DNA from: Ancylothrix sp. D3o
GTDB taxonomy: Bacteria; Cyanobacteriota; Cyanobacteriia; Cyanobacteriales; Oscillatoriaceae
Length of the DNA: 64,000 nt
Direction of reading: 5' to 3'
NCBI RefSeq assembly: GCF_025370775.1
Contig: NZ_JAMXEX010000002.1
Coordinates: 62,001 to 126,000, forward strand
Part shown: positions 15,860-24,701 of the stretch, in pieces
Position numbering within the stretch: position 1 is the stretch's first letter
How the letters are laid out: each line of letters opens with the position of its first letter
Notes under the pieces: model-generated
Seen by the model: the letters and a program-made list of their open reading frames with translations, nothing else
The model's database searches: none
What the model was told of the DNA's origin: nothing
Program-made: the position numbers and the translations under genes

Positions 15860-17479
15860 TCAAACAAAATTAGACAGAGAAAAAGAAGAACCAAATAAGG
15901 TTTCTAAGGCTAGGGTTTGGGCGCTTATTTGCTGCCCATAGGAAAAAACAAAAGGTATTTCTGTTGGTAGAGCCGGTAAAAATTGTTCTAAGGTATAAGG
16001 ACTACCGTAGATCACAATGGCCTGCAATTGTTGAGTTTGTAATAATTTTTTAAACCAGGTGAGTGCTGACTCTATTACTTCGTTGCTTCCCCGAAATGGA
16101 TTGCCACGAATAAAGATTTGCAATATGGTAGGAATGCCGGTGGTAGGGTCTAAGTCTGGCGTGAGGTTGGTGTTGCGATCTACGAGTTGCAGTTTATAAC
16201 CAAGTTGACGGGGAAAGGCGATAGCTGGGGTATGGTGCCCTAAAACTTCGCACAAAAAGATATCATCGAGCAAGATTAAATTACGTCCGCCTGGCTGTGG
16301 TTGTAGTGGCAGAGGCCCGCCGGCTTTCATTGAGTCTCGCAAGATGTTAGTAACGCTTGAGATGGCTGCCGGTGTGGCGATGTTGGGAATTGCTGATTGA
16401 GTGATTGGGGAAGAAAAGATTTTTTGTTTTGCTGTCCAAATTCTCTTGACAGATTCGTTGATTCGTGCTTCAGTAATCCGACCGGCCCGGACGGCATCGC
16501 AAATGGCGGCGATGGCACCGGCAGGATCTAGCGGCATTAACAATATATCAGCACCGGCTTCTAAGGCTAAGATTGGGGCTTCGTTTGCGCCGTATTTTTT
16601 GGCAATTGCCCCCATCACAAGGGCATCTGTGACAATTAAACCCTCAAACTGTAATTCGTTTCGCAGTTTTTCGGTGAGGATTTTGTGAGAGAGGGTGGCC
16701 GGTTTTTCGCTATCCCAAGATTTTATCAGCAGGTGAGCGCTCATTATCGCATCGACACCGGCTTTTATGGCTGCAATAAATGGTGGTAATTCAATTTCGT
16801 TTAATCTGCTGTCGCTGTGGGGTAAAACCGGCAAGTCTATATGCGAATCTACTGCTGTGTCTCCATGTCCGGGAAAATGTTTAGCAACGGTTAAAACCGG
16901 CCATTTATGAGCACCTTTGATAAAAGCTGTTGCCAGTTTATTTACAAGTTCTGGAGTTTCGCCAAAAGAGCGAACATTGATAACAGGATTGTCGGGGTTA
17001 TTGTTAACATCAACCACCGGCCCCAAAACCCAATTTATCCCTAATTCCAGGGATTCTTGAGCAATATGATATCCTAAGTCCTCTGCGTATTTTTCGGCTA
17101 AATTAATATCTTTTTGGGCGATGGTATTTAAAGCCATTGGTGGGGGAAAATGCGTGGCGCCGGTGAATCTTTGCCCGACACCTTCTTCAACATCGGAAGC
17201 AATTAAAAGCGGAATTTTTGCCCAAGATTGTATTTCTTGAGAACGCAAAAACATATCGCCAGAATTTCCCACCGGCAATAAGACACCCCCCACACCCAGA
17301 TCCGCGATCAGGTGTTGGAGGGCTGCTTTTTGGGGTTCCCAGTCTGGGAAGCGAATTTGATGGTCAAATAGATATCCAGATGCTCGAATCACAAACATCT
17401 GGGCCACTTTTTCCTCTAAGCTAAGGCTGTCGAGGTCAGGAATAATTTGCTGCTTATCACAATTCGCCAATTTTGTCAA
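15860..17479 (-). CDS. Glycoside hydrolase family 3, beta-N-acetylhexosaminidase type (NagZ-like)
   Basis: A 539-residue GH3 enzyme. The (alpha/beta)8 domain contains SDVEEGVGQRF, GPVVDVNNNP, the NagZ signature KHFPGHGDTAVDSH (200-213) with the Asp/His dyad, and the nucleophile Asp285 in LIVTDALVMGA. A second domain of about 170 residues follows, longer than in Gram-negative NagZ. It probably removes GlcNAc from peptidoglycan fragments. No signal peptide is seen. The start is TTG, either at 17479 (3 bp after the rbfA stop) or at the fourth codon, which is better spaced from GAGG. It is the third gene of the DUF751-rbfA cluster. Confidence 0.88.
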   Translation of the reverse strand: MTKLANCDKQQIIPDLDSLSLEEKVAQMFVIRASGYLFDHQIRFPDWEPQKAALQHLIADLGVGGVLLPVGNSGDMFLRSQEIQSWAKIPLLIASDVEEGVGQRFTGATHFPPPMALNTIAQKDINLAEKYAEDLGYHIAQESLELGINWVLGPVVDVNNNPDNPVINVRSFGETPELVNKLATAFIKGAHKWPVLTVAKHFPGHGDTAVDSHIDLPVLPHSDSRLNEIELPPFIAAIKAGVDAIMSAHLLIKSWDSEKPATLSHKILTEKLRNELQFEGLIVTDALVMGAIAKKYGANEAPILALEAGADILLMPLDPAGAIAAICDAVRAGRITEARINESVKRIWTAKQKIFSSPITQSAIPNIATPAAISSVTNILRDSMKAGGPLPLQPQPGGRNLILLDDIFLCEVLGHHTPAIAFPRQLGYKLQLVDRNTNLTPDLDPTTGIPTILQIFIRGNPFRGSNEVIESALTWFKKLLQTQQLQAIVIYGSPYTLEQFLPALPTEIPFVFSYGQQISAQTLALETLFGSSFSLSNFV

Positions 17480-17482
17480 TCC

Positions 17483-17881
17483 TCAAGGCTCGGAAATATC
17501 ATCATCAACCGGCTCAGCATCGGTGTTGCTAGAGTGACTGAGTTGGTTAATTAAAGATAATACTCGGTCGCCGCGTTCGAGGGAACGGTCTTCGACAAAA
17601 AGAACTTCTGGGGTACGACGGAGGCGGACTCTTTGGCCAAGTTCGCTGCGAACAAAACCGGTGACTGCTCTAAGGCCGGCCATTGTTTCGGCGCGGGCGG
17701 ACTCAGTGCCATAAATAGACACAAAAATTTTAGCGTGTTGGAGGTCGCCTGAGAGATCGACATCGGTAACACTGACCATGCCGGCGCCGACACGATCATC
17801 TTTGATGTCGCTAAGTAACATCAGACTAACTTCGCGTTTAATGAGAGATGCGACGCGAGAAACTCTACGATCTGTAGCCAT
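17483..17881 (-). CDS. rbfA: Ribosome-binding factor A
   Basis: RbfA, a KH-fold assembly factor for the 30S subunit needed for 16S rRNA maturation and cold growth. The 132-residue protein has [18 protein letters not shown] at the N-terminus, [23 protein letters not shown] in the centre and [21 protein letters not shown], all family landmarks; the acidic C-terminal tail is variable. The GH3 gene follows within 3 bp and the DUF751 gene lies upstream, all on the minus strand. Confidence 0.95.
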   Translation of the reverse strand: MATDRRVSRVASLIKREVSLMLLSDIKDDRVGAGMVSVTDVDLSGDLQHAKIFVSIYGTESARAETMAGLRAVTGFVRSELGQRVRLRRTPEVLFVEDRSLERGDRVLSLINQLSHSSNTDAEPVDDDISEP

Positions 17882-18062
17882 AGTTTTAATTAAGGATTGG
17901 AATTAGGGATTGAGGATGGGGGATTGGGGATTGGTAGTGGGGAAAGTTTTTTATTTTGAATTACCTATTACCTAATCACCAGTCCCCTTGGAGGGGTTTA
18001 CCCTTGGTTTGTGATGATAACGTCCAGATATTTATAAACCCGCCCTTACAAGCCAGTCCCTA

Positions 18063-18278
18063 TCATGCCGGTGTTAAACCTAACATTGCCCGCAGTGTTA
18101 AGATAACAAAAACTAATGCAGAAATTGTTAGGCCAATGAGAGCGGTGGCGGTGACGGGTCGTTTTAACAGAGGTTTGAGTCTATCAAACAGGAAAAAGAA
18201 TATCCCCAAAATAATTGTGACAAAGTAGCGGGGATAGCGAGAGATATTGCTCCAAAAATCATCAAAGACGACCATCAT
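18063..18278 (-). CDS. DUF751 / Ycf33-like membrane protein
   Basis: A 71-residue protein with FWSNISRYPRYFVTIILGIFFFLFDRLKPLLKRPVTA, the DUF751 signature (Ycf33 in plastids), and two hydrophobic segments (about 18-32 and 46-62). Function unknown, probably in the thylakoid or plasma membrane. It lies upstream of rbfA on the same strand, about 180 bp away, an arrangement I recall from other cyanobacteria. The first two codons are both ATG. Confidence 0.85.
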   Translation of the reverse strand: MMVVFDDFWSNISRYPRYFVTIILGIFFFLFDRLKPLLKRPVTATALIGLTISALVFVILTLRAMLGLTPA

Positions 18279-18736
18279 TTTTTAACACCACCGACGGATT
18301 GCTGTTAGTTGGTTATTTTTTAACTTGTTATATTTTAGCCGGTTTGCCACCTTTCGGATAGCCGTTTGGATTTGGGATGGTTGGGGGTGGGTTTTTGGGT
18401 TCTGGTTAAGGCTAAGAGTTAAGATAGCGAACCGGCCTCCCTGGTGATATCCGTCTGGGGGATGACGTTATGGAGGCTGTTGTGATGTCGGTGTGGCCAA
18501 ACTCCAACTATTTCAAATCAAATTCGTGTAAAATTTCCCCCGTCTGATCATTTTTGCCGGCCTGGATGCTATTTTTCAATTTTATGAAATTTACTTCAAA
18601 AAACATCCTAAGTAAGTCAACTTAATTAAACTCTGGGTGTGTAGGTTGGGTAGAGGAACGAAACCCAACAGAGGCTTTGATGGGTAAGGCTTACGCTAAA
18701 ACCATCCTACAAATAATTAAGTGCTTCTATTTATCC
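18279..18736. other. Gene-free stretch with GTTGGGT repeat
   Basis: About 458 bp between minus-strand genes with no credible coding frame. At 18643-18669 GGTTGGGT and ACCCAAC form a hairpin of the kind dispersed in cyanobacterial genomes as GTAGGTTGGGTAGAGGAACG elements. A further partial inverted piece (GTAAGGCTTACGC) sits at about 18686-18698. Confidence 0.5.
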
Positions 18737-19261
18737 TTATTTCATTTCACCGGCACCCCACGAATTACCGCCCGGTAAATCCATCAAAATTTCATCAATT
18801 TTATCTTCTAAAGTTTCGCCCGAATAACTGTAAATTAAAGCCAGCAATTTTTGAGTAGTTTCTATTAAAACCGCTTTCTCAATTAATTGGGCAAGTTGAC
18901 GCCGGTTATAATAAATACCCTCACGAACTTCTGTACTTGCCGGCCCGATAGCATCATCAAGGGATTCTTCTAATAACGATTGCCATTCATCTTGTTTGAC
19001 ATAATAAAAGCTTTTATTTTCTTTGAGATTCAAATTTTTAATTTTGCGGAGAGAATCTGCAATAGAAACAGCCCAGGAATTTGTCAAGCGTTGTTCGACA
19101 GAATTTTTAATCAGGGGAATAAATACGCGCACTAAAAAAGACTGAATTTTTAGCAAAACATCTTTTTTGCTCATCGCCTCTAACTCATCGATAATTTCCA
19201 GCGCCTCATCATATCTTCCGGCGAGGATGCTATGTCTTAAATTTGTTAATTCTTGGGTCAT
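18737..19261 (-). CDS. DUF29-like protein
   Basis: A 174-residue soluble helical protein. LTNLRHSILAGRYDEALEIIDELEAMSKKD, followed by FIPLIKNSVEQRLTNSWAVSIADSLRKI, resembles the DUF29 family that is multicopy in filamentous cyanobacteria, where a SWxxSIxxxxxxI helix is typical. The C-terminal part (QLIEKAVLIETTQKLLALIYSYSGE) is variable. Function unknown; the assignment is by resemblance. Divergent from the histidine kinase at 19523. Confidence 0.5.
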   Translation of the reverse strand: MTQELTNLRHSILAGRYDEALEIIDELEAMSKKDVLLKIQSFLVRVFIPLIKNSVEQRLTNSWAVSIADSLRKIKNLNLKENKSFYYVKQDEWQSLLEESLDDAIGPASTEVREGIYYNRRQLAQLIEKAVLIETTQKLLALIYSYSGETLEDKIDEILMDLPGGNSWGAGEMK

Positions 19262-19443
19262 AAAACCGGCCCCATAACTTCCAAAAAGCTTACATTGAGT
19301 TTATCATTCCCTCAAACTTACGCTCGCCCCTTCCCTCAAACCGGCCCACCGGCGAGAAATAAGAAAACGCCTAAGTATATCTGCCTAAAAAGCTCCCGTA
19401 GCAGTATCAATACCATAAAAATCAGCAGCGCCGTGTCGCAAGC

Positions 19444-19475
19444 TTGACAGGAACCTGTATAGTTTGGAATAGTAT
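19444..19475 (+). promoter_or_regulatory. Possible sigma70-type promoter of the DICT histidine kinase
   Basis: TTGACA at 19444-19449, with AATAGT at 19468-19473 after an 18-bp gap (or TAGTAT at 19470-19475), about 50 bp upstream of the start codon. The -10 match is only partial. Confidence 0.35.
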
Positions 19476-19522
19476 CTTGCTCAAAACCATCCAACCAAAC
19501 AAGAAGCTATCCCCCCATAAGC

Positions 19523-21529
19523 ATGAGCAACCAAACCTCTGTGCTTGAAGACTTGCTGCAAGCAATGCCCGAATTGCGATCACAAATTTATTTCAAGCCT
19601 TCTTTGACTGCACTTTCGCACGCAATGGAAGACCAAGTTTTGGCTAGCTCAGAAAAACCCCTCGTCATCGCCAGCTTTCAGCGGGAACGCTTTTACCGGC
19701 AAGAAGCACACCGCTACCGCCGCATCTCCAACCTTACCGATCAAGTTTATATCCTAGCCGCACCAGAAACCGATTTCGCCAACGCCTCCCAAGTCTACGA
19801 AACCATCGCCTTTAACCCCTCAGATCGCCTCAGCGAAGAATGGCATTTAGTCGTTATTTCCGAGCAATACACAAGTTGTCTGATTTGTCAAGAAAAAAAC
19901 CAACCAATTACCGGACAACCGAAAAACCAAGCACCGGCAATGGATCAATCGCGCCGGTTTGAGGGAATTTGGACATTTGACCGCTGCGTAACCTGTACCG
20001 CCGCTGAATTAATTTTTCGCCGTATCCTCCACTACCGGCCCGAACTTGCCGACAAAATCAATCAAGCAAGAGAACTCCTGCATTCAGAAGGCCGGCCCGC
20101 TTTTCCGAACATCGATCCGGGGCCCTTTGCCCAACGCTTGGTAACATACTTGCAGGCCGGTCAGCACAAACTCCTCAAAACCTACGCCTCTCTCGCCAAC
20201 CAAGAACGCAGAGAACGGATGGTTAACGTGATCACAGCCGCCATTCGCCAATCGCTCAACCCAGCAGAGATTTTTCAAGTAGCAGCCCGCGAACTCGGTC
20301 AAGCAGTTGATGCGTGCCGGTGTTTAATTTATAAATGCAAGAGTAGCGACGAATTTGCCCTTGTCCAGCATGAATATCTGGGAACTAACGTTACCTCCCT
20401 GGTGGGGCAAAAATGGCCCTTAAAAGAAAATCCTCTATTTCAAGAAGTGCGAGAAAAGCGGGAAAGAGTGCTGGTAGAATATGCCCCAACTGATCCAAGA
20501 TTCATTGATACTCCCTTCCAAACATTGCTGCAAAAACAAGAAATTGGCACTTGGTTAATGGTACCCATGCTTTATCAAAATAAGCTTGTAGGTATTGTTG
20601 AACTGCATCACTGTGGTTGTTTTCCTCGCAGTTGGGAAGAAGAAGAATTAACGCTTGTCGATGCGATTGCTGCTCAAGTTGGTGTAGCCTTAATCCAAGC
20701 AGAAGCTTATGCAAATTTAGAAGACCTAAACCAACAATTAGAAGCCTTAGAACGCACCCGCAGTAATTTAATTGCCATAACCGGCCACGAATTGAGAACG
20801 CCTTTATCTACTATTCAAGTATGTTTAGAAAGTCTGTCATCTGACCCAGATATGCCTCTGGAATTACGGCAAATTATGCTTAATTCTGCTTTAACAGATG
20901 CGGAAAGATTGCGAAAACTTGTTCAAGACTTTTTGACGCTTTCTCGGCTGGAAAGTGGACGAGTTGAATGGCATCCCGAACCATTACCCTTGCAAGAATG
21001 TATTGATTTGGCCCTGAGTAGTGTTCGCGCTCGCTGGTCTGGCAGTAACCCGCTTTTAATTACCTCTGAGGTGCCGGTGGATTTACCTTTGGTGCAAGCA
21101 GATGGTGAATGGTTAGTTGAGGTGTTGGCGAAATTGCTTGATAATGCTTGCAAATTTACCGATTCTCCAGGGCAAATCACGATAGAAGCGCAACATAACG
21201 GCGGCAAAGAAGTAGAAGTAATTGTGGCTGATACTGGACGTGGGATTATCCCAGAACGGTTGGATATAGTATTTGACCGGTTTTATCAAGAAGAAGGTGC
21301 TCTGCGACGGACTCAAGGTGGGACTGGTTTAGGTTTAGCAATTTGCCGACAAATTGTCAGCGGCTGGAATGGGCAAATTTGGGCAACTTCGGCGGGGAAA
21401 GATCAGGGAAGTCAATTCCACTTTACCTTGCCGGTGTTTGAGGGAGAGCAAATGCCAAAGGCGCAACCGCCAGAACGGGAAAGTCGTGGACGGCGCAAGG
21501 TTGGAGGCCGGCGGCGAGCTTTGCGGTAA
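19523..21529 (+). CDS. DICT-GAF sensor histidine kinase
   Basis: A 668-residue soluble histidine kinase. Residues ~20-175 form a DICT domain (Cys residues at CLICQ and CVTC), a module common in cyanobacterial light-related signalling. Residues ~240-392 are a GAF domain (ARELGQAVDACRCLIYK... VGIVELHH). The HisKA box is ITGHELRTPLST with His422, and HATPase motifs LDNACKF, DTGRGI and GGTGLGL follow. The C-terminus ends in an Arg-rich tail (RRKVGGRRRALR). The GAF domain has a Cys (FALV... GCFPRS), but no bilin-binding motif can be assigned. No response regulator is adjacent, so the partner is unknown. Confidence 0.9.
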   Translation: MSNQTSVLEDLLQAMPELRSQIYFKPSLTALSHAMEDQVLASSEKPLVIASFQRERFYRQEAHRYRRISNLTDQVYILAAPETDFANASQVYETIAFNPSDRLSEEWHLVVISEQYTSCLICQEKNQPITGQPKNQAPAMDQSRRFEGIWTFDRCVTCTAAELIFRRILHYRPELADKINQARELLHSEGRPAFPNIDPGPFAQRLVTYLQAGQHKLLKTYASLANQERRERMVNVITAAIRQSLNPAEIFQVAARELGQAVDACRCLIYKCKSSDEFALVQHEYLGTNVTSLVGQKWPLKENPLFQEVREKRERVLVEYAPTDPRFIDTPFQTLLQKQEIGTWLMVPMLYQNKLVGIVELHHCGCFPRSWEEEELTLVDAIAAQVGVALIQAEAYANLEDLNQQLEALERTRSNLIAITGHELRTPLSTIQVCLESLSSDPDMPLELRQIMLNSALTDAERLRKLVQDFLTLSRLESGRVEWHPEPLPLQECIDLALSSVRARWSGSNPLLITSEVPVDLPLVQADGEWLVEVLAKLLDNACKFTDSPGQITIEAQHNGGKEVEVIVADTGRGIIPERLDIVFDRFYQEEGALRRTQGGTGLGLAICRQIVSGWNGQIWATSAGKDQGSQFHFTLPVFEGEQMPKAQPPERESRGRRKVGGRRRALR

Positions 21530-21732
21530 TTAAATATGGGGGGCCGGCGCTGTTTGCCCCTATTTTGACAAATGACAAATGACCAAAAATAAATTCCCCC
21601 AAAAGGATGAGCCAAAAGGATGAGCCGGTTTCATGCTTTGAAATCCCCCTGTAGCGTGACGTTGAAGCGTTTGCGTAAAGAGTATTTTAGAAGGTGTAGG
21701 AACCGATAGAACATTAAAAGAGGGGAAAGGTT

Positions 21733-22212
21733 ATGAACAGTACAAACCAAGCGGTAAAAACTTCTGGGAAAAAACCGACCCTGAAAAAAGGTTCTCAAGG
21801 CCCAGATGTGGCCGAACTACAAAAACTCCTGAAGAACTTGGGCGCTTACCGGCAGAACGCCGATGGAATTTTTGATGATGATGTGGAATATGGGGTGAAG
21901 TTGTATCAGTTTCGGGTTTTTCTTCCCCAGGATGGCATTGTGGGGCCGAAAACTTGGCGGGCACTTTACACCGGCGCCCCGGTTGATATGCCGGTTTTGA
22001 AAGTTGGTAGTAAAGGTGAAGCTGTGAAAACTCTGCAAAAGGTACTCCAACTCACTCAGATTTATTTGGGTGTAATTGATGGTGATTTTAATACGGTTAC
22101 AGATGCCGCTGTCCGCAGTTTCCAAAAAAGTGTGGGCGTTGTAGCTGATGGTATTGTTGGGCCTAAGACTTGGGAAGCTCTCAGTCAAATTCCTCGCGGT
22201 TATAACCCTTAA
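21733..22212 (+). CDS. Peptidoglycan-binding (PG_binding_1) protein
   Basis: A 159-residue protein with two tandem PG_binding_1 repeats, about residues 21-78 and 90-150, each with the pattern GSxGxxVxxLQxxL...DGxF...V..FQ...DGIVGPKTWxAL. No signal peptide is visible, so export is uncertain. Binds cell-wall peptidoglycan in family members. Preceded by AGGGGAAAGG as ribosome-binding region and followed by a hairpin terminator at 22223-22247. Confidence 0.88.
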   Translation: MNSTNQAVKTSGKKPTLKKGSQGPDVAELQKLLKNLGAYRQNADGIFDDDVEYGVKLYQFRVFLPQDGIVGPKTWRALYTGAPVDMPVLKVGSKGEAVKTLQKVLQLTQIYLGVIDGDFNTVTDAAVRSFQKSVGVVADGIVGPKTWEALSQIPRGYNP

Positions 22213-22222
22213 ATTTTAGAGG

Positions 22223-22247
22223 CCGGCTTCTAGGGGCCGGTTTTTTT
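22223..22247 (+). terminator. Hairpin terminator after the peptidoglycan-binding gene
   Basis: CCGGC (22223-22227) pairs with GCCGG (22236-22240), followed by seven T residues (22241-22247). Confidence 0.55.
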
Positions 22248-22422
22248 ATGGCCGGCTTTTTAAGTGTCTGGGCAAAACCCCACCCTAATTAAGCTTGGCC
22301 AAGGACAAATAACAAGGGACAAATGACTCTCATGTAACAGTTCGTAACTGACTCGACCAGCAATGGGGGGGAGAGTGATACTATTCCTTAAAAATCGCCT
22401 GAAATTATAGAGAGACAAATTC

Positions 22423-22845
22423 ATGGCAGAACTTAAAGGACAAGCGCCTAAGTTTGGGGGCGGCACCGGTGGGTTGCTCTCAAAAGCAGATGTTGAAGAA
22501 AAATATGCAATCACCTGGACTAGCCCCAAGGAACAGGTGTTTGAATTGCCGACCGGCGGCGCGGCCATTATGAACAAGGGTGAAAACTTGCTTTATTTGG
22601 CTCGCAAGGAATACTGCATCGCTTTGGGCGGTCAGCAACTCCGGGCTAAATTCAAAATCACTGATTACAAAATCTATCGAATTTATCCCAACGGTGAAAT
22701 TCAATATCTGCACCCGAATGATGGTGTCTTTCCTGAGAAGGTTAACGAGGGTCGTCCCTATGTTGGCAAGAAAGATCGCAATATCGGCAGCAACCCGGAA
22801 CCTGCGACTATCAAGTTCAGCGGTAAGACGACTTATCAAGTTTAG
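22423..22845 (+). CDS. psaD: Photosystem I reaction-centre subunit II
   Basis: PsaD, the stromal subunit of photosystem I that forms the ferredoxin docking site and stabilises PsaC. The 140 residues match the family throughout: [83 protein letters not shown] and the C-terminal [19 protein letters not shown] sequence precedes the ATG. trpE lies downstream on the same strand, about 230 bp away. Confidence 0.97.
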   Translation: MAELKGQAPKFGGGTGGLLSKADVEEKYAITWTSPKEQVFELPTGGAAIMNKGENLLYLARKEYCIALGGQQLRAKFKITDYKIYRIYPNGEIQYLHPNDGVFPEKVNEGRPYVGKKDRNIGSNPEPATIKFSGKTTYQV

Positions 22846-23076
22846 GATCTCGGCTGTTTTTGTAGCCTGATCTTGGCTTGGTGATTTTGGTAGAGGCGTT
22901 GGTTTCAGCGTCTCTACTTTGGTTTTTGGGAGTTTTTTAACCGCAGATAAACGCGGATAAACGCGGATGGGCTCTCGGTAGGATGCCTGCTCCACAGGGT
23001 TGATGGTTTGGGGGTTGGTTGGGGTTATGATTGGATGGTGTGATTTTTATTGTTTTTGGTTATAGGTTTTTTGTCG

Positions 23077-24609
23077 ATGATTTTTCCTGATTTTGAACGG
23101 TTTTGTGGGTTGGCTGATAAGGGTAATTTTGTGCCGGTTTTTCAGGAGTTGGCTGCTGATTTGGATACGCCGGTTTCTGCTTGGTATAAGGTTTGTGCTG
23201 GTCAACCTTTTAGTTTTTTGTTGGAGTCTGTTGAGGGTGGGGAGAAAATAGGCCGGTATAGTTTGTTGGGTTGTGATCCTCTTTGGGTTTTGGAGGCGCG
23301 GGGTAATCAAACAACTCAATCTTATCGCACGGGTAATGTTGAGGTGCATGAGGGTGATCCTTTTGCGGTAATTGCTAAGTGTATTGAGTCTATTGTGCCG
23401 GTGAAGTTAGACCAGCTTCCGCCTGGGGTGGGTGGGTTATTTGGGTTTTGGGGTTATGAGTTGATTCGCTGGATTGAGTCTAGGGTGCCGGTGTACGAGA
23501 CGGATGACAGAAATCTGCCGGATGGCTTGTGGATGCAGGTTGATAATTTGCTGATTTTTGATCAGGTTAAACGCAAAATTTTTGTGCTTGCTTATGCGGA
23601 TTTACGGGATGGGGTGGGCTTGCAAGCGGCTTATAATAAGGCTTGTGAGCGGATTAAAAGTTTGGTAAATAAGTTGCAAATGCCTCTCTCGAAACAGGAA
23701 ACTTTGCTGGATTGGAAACCGGCTCTTGAGGGAGTTTTGGCTGAACAAGATATTGCTTACAGCAGTAATATTTCTAAAGAAAATTTTTGCGAAAATGTGA
23801 TAAAGGCTAAGGAATATATTAGGGCTGGCGATATTTTTCAGGTTGTTTTGTCTCAACGTCTTTCTGCTGAATATACGGGCGATCCTTTTGCTTTATATCG
23901 TTCGTTGCGTTTGATTAATCCTTCGCCTTATATGGCTTATTTTAATTTTGGCGATTGGCAAATTATTGGCTCTAGTCCTGAAGTAATGGTGAAGGCAGAA
24001 ACCGGCCCTGGGGAACATAAGATAGCTAATGTGAGACCCATTGCGGGAACTCGCCGGCGCGGAAAGACAGCCCAAGAAGATAAGGAATTGGAAAAGGATT
24101 TGTTGGAAGACCCGAAGGAATGCGCCGAGCACGTTATGTTAGTGGATTTGGGGCGCAATGATTTGGGGCGAGTTTGTGTGAATGGGACGGTAAGTGTGGA
24201 TGAGTTGATGGTAATTGAACTTTATTCGCACGTTATGCACATTGTGAGTAATGTTGTGGGAGAGTTGGCACCTGATAAAAGTGCGTGGGAGTTGTTGAAG
24301 GCTTGTTTCCCGGCGGGGACGGTTAGTGGTGCGCCCAAAATTCGGGCTATGGAGATTATTCACGAGTTGGAAGGATGCCGCAGAGGGCCGTATTCTGGGG
24401 CTTATGGCTATTATGATTTTGATGGCCAACTTATTACGGCGATTGCGATTCGGACTATGGTAGTGAAAAGTCAGGAAGATGGTTCGCACATTGTATCAGT
24501 ACAGGCTGGGGCCGGTTTGGTGGCGGATTCTGATCCTGAGAAAGAGTATGAGGAAACTTTGAATAAGGCGCGGGGAATGTTGGAGGCGATTCGTTGTTTG
24601 GGTAGTTAG
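23077..24609 (+). CDS. trpE: Anthranilate synthase component I
   Basis: Converts chorismate to anthranilate with the TrpG amidotransferase, first step of tryptophan synthesis. I take ATG 23077 (MIFPDFERF), 510 residues; the frame opens earlier at TTG 23050. The N-terminal domain has GRYSLLGCDP, a feedback-loop region. The chorismate-binding domain has RAGDIFQVVLSQR, NPSPYMAYF, IIGSSPEVMVK, RPIAGTRRRG, HVMLVDLGRNDLGRV and PAGTVSGAPKIRAMEII. Ends with QAGAGLVADSDPEKEYEET. The gene order psaD-trpE also occurs in other cyanobacteria. No trpG is nearby. Confidence 0.95.
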   Translation: MIFPDFERFCGLADKGNFVPVFQELAADLDTPVSAWYKVCAGQPFSFLLESVEGGEKIGRYSLLGCDPLWVLEARGNQTTQSYRTGNVEVHEGDPFAVIAKCIESIVPVKLDQLPPGVGGLFGFWGYELIRWIESRVPVYETDDRNLPDGLWMQVDNLLIFDQVKRKIFVLAYADLRDGVGLQAAYNKACERIKSLVNKLQMPLSKQETLLDWKPALEGVLAEQDIAYSSNISKENFCENVIKAKEYIRAGDIFQVVLSQRLSAEYTGDPFALYRSLRLINPSPYMAYFNFGDWQIIGSSPEVMVKAETGPGEHKIANVRPIAGTRRRGKTAQEDKELEKDLLEDPKECAEHVMLVDLGRNDLGRVCVNGTVSVDELMVIELYSHVMHIVSNVVGELAPDKSAWELLKACFPAGTVSGAPKIRAMEIIHELEGCRRGPYSGAYGYYDFDGQLITAIAIRTMVVKSQEDGSHIVSVQAGAGLVADSDPEKEYEETLNKARGMLEAIRCLGS

Positions 24610-24641
24610 GTTTTGGCTGCTTCTCTGATTTTAATAGGCAA

Positions 24642-24673
24642 AGAAACTGGGTTTTTTATAAAACTCGGTTTCT
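24642..24673 (+). terminator. Hairpin after trpE
   Basis: AGAAACTGGGTTTT (24642-24655) pairs with AAAACTCGGTTTCT (24660-24673) over 14 positions including G-T pairs; ACTTTTTT follows. Confidence 0.55.
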
Positions 24674-24701
24674 AACTTTTTTAATAAATTTAGTTGGGTT
24701 T

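Noticed and set aside
17956..18228. Plus-strand frame covering the DUF751 gene
   Set aside because: It is the antisense of the DUF751/Ycf33-like gene, which has clear family residues.
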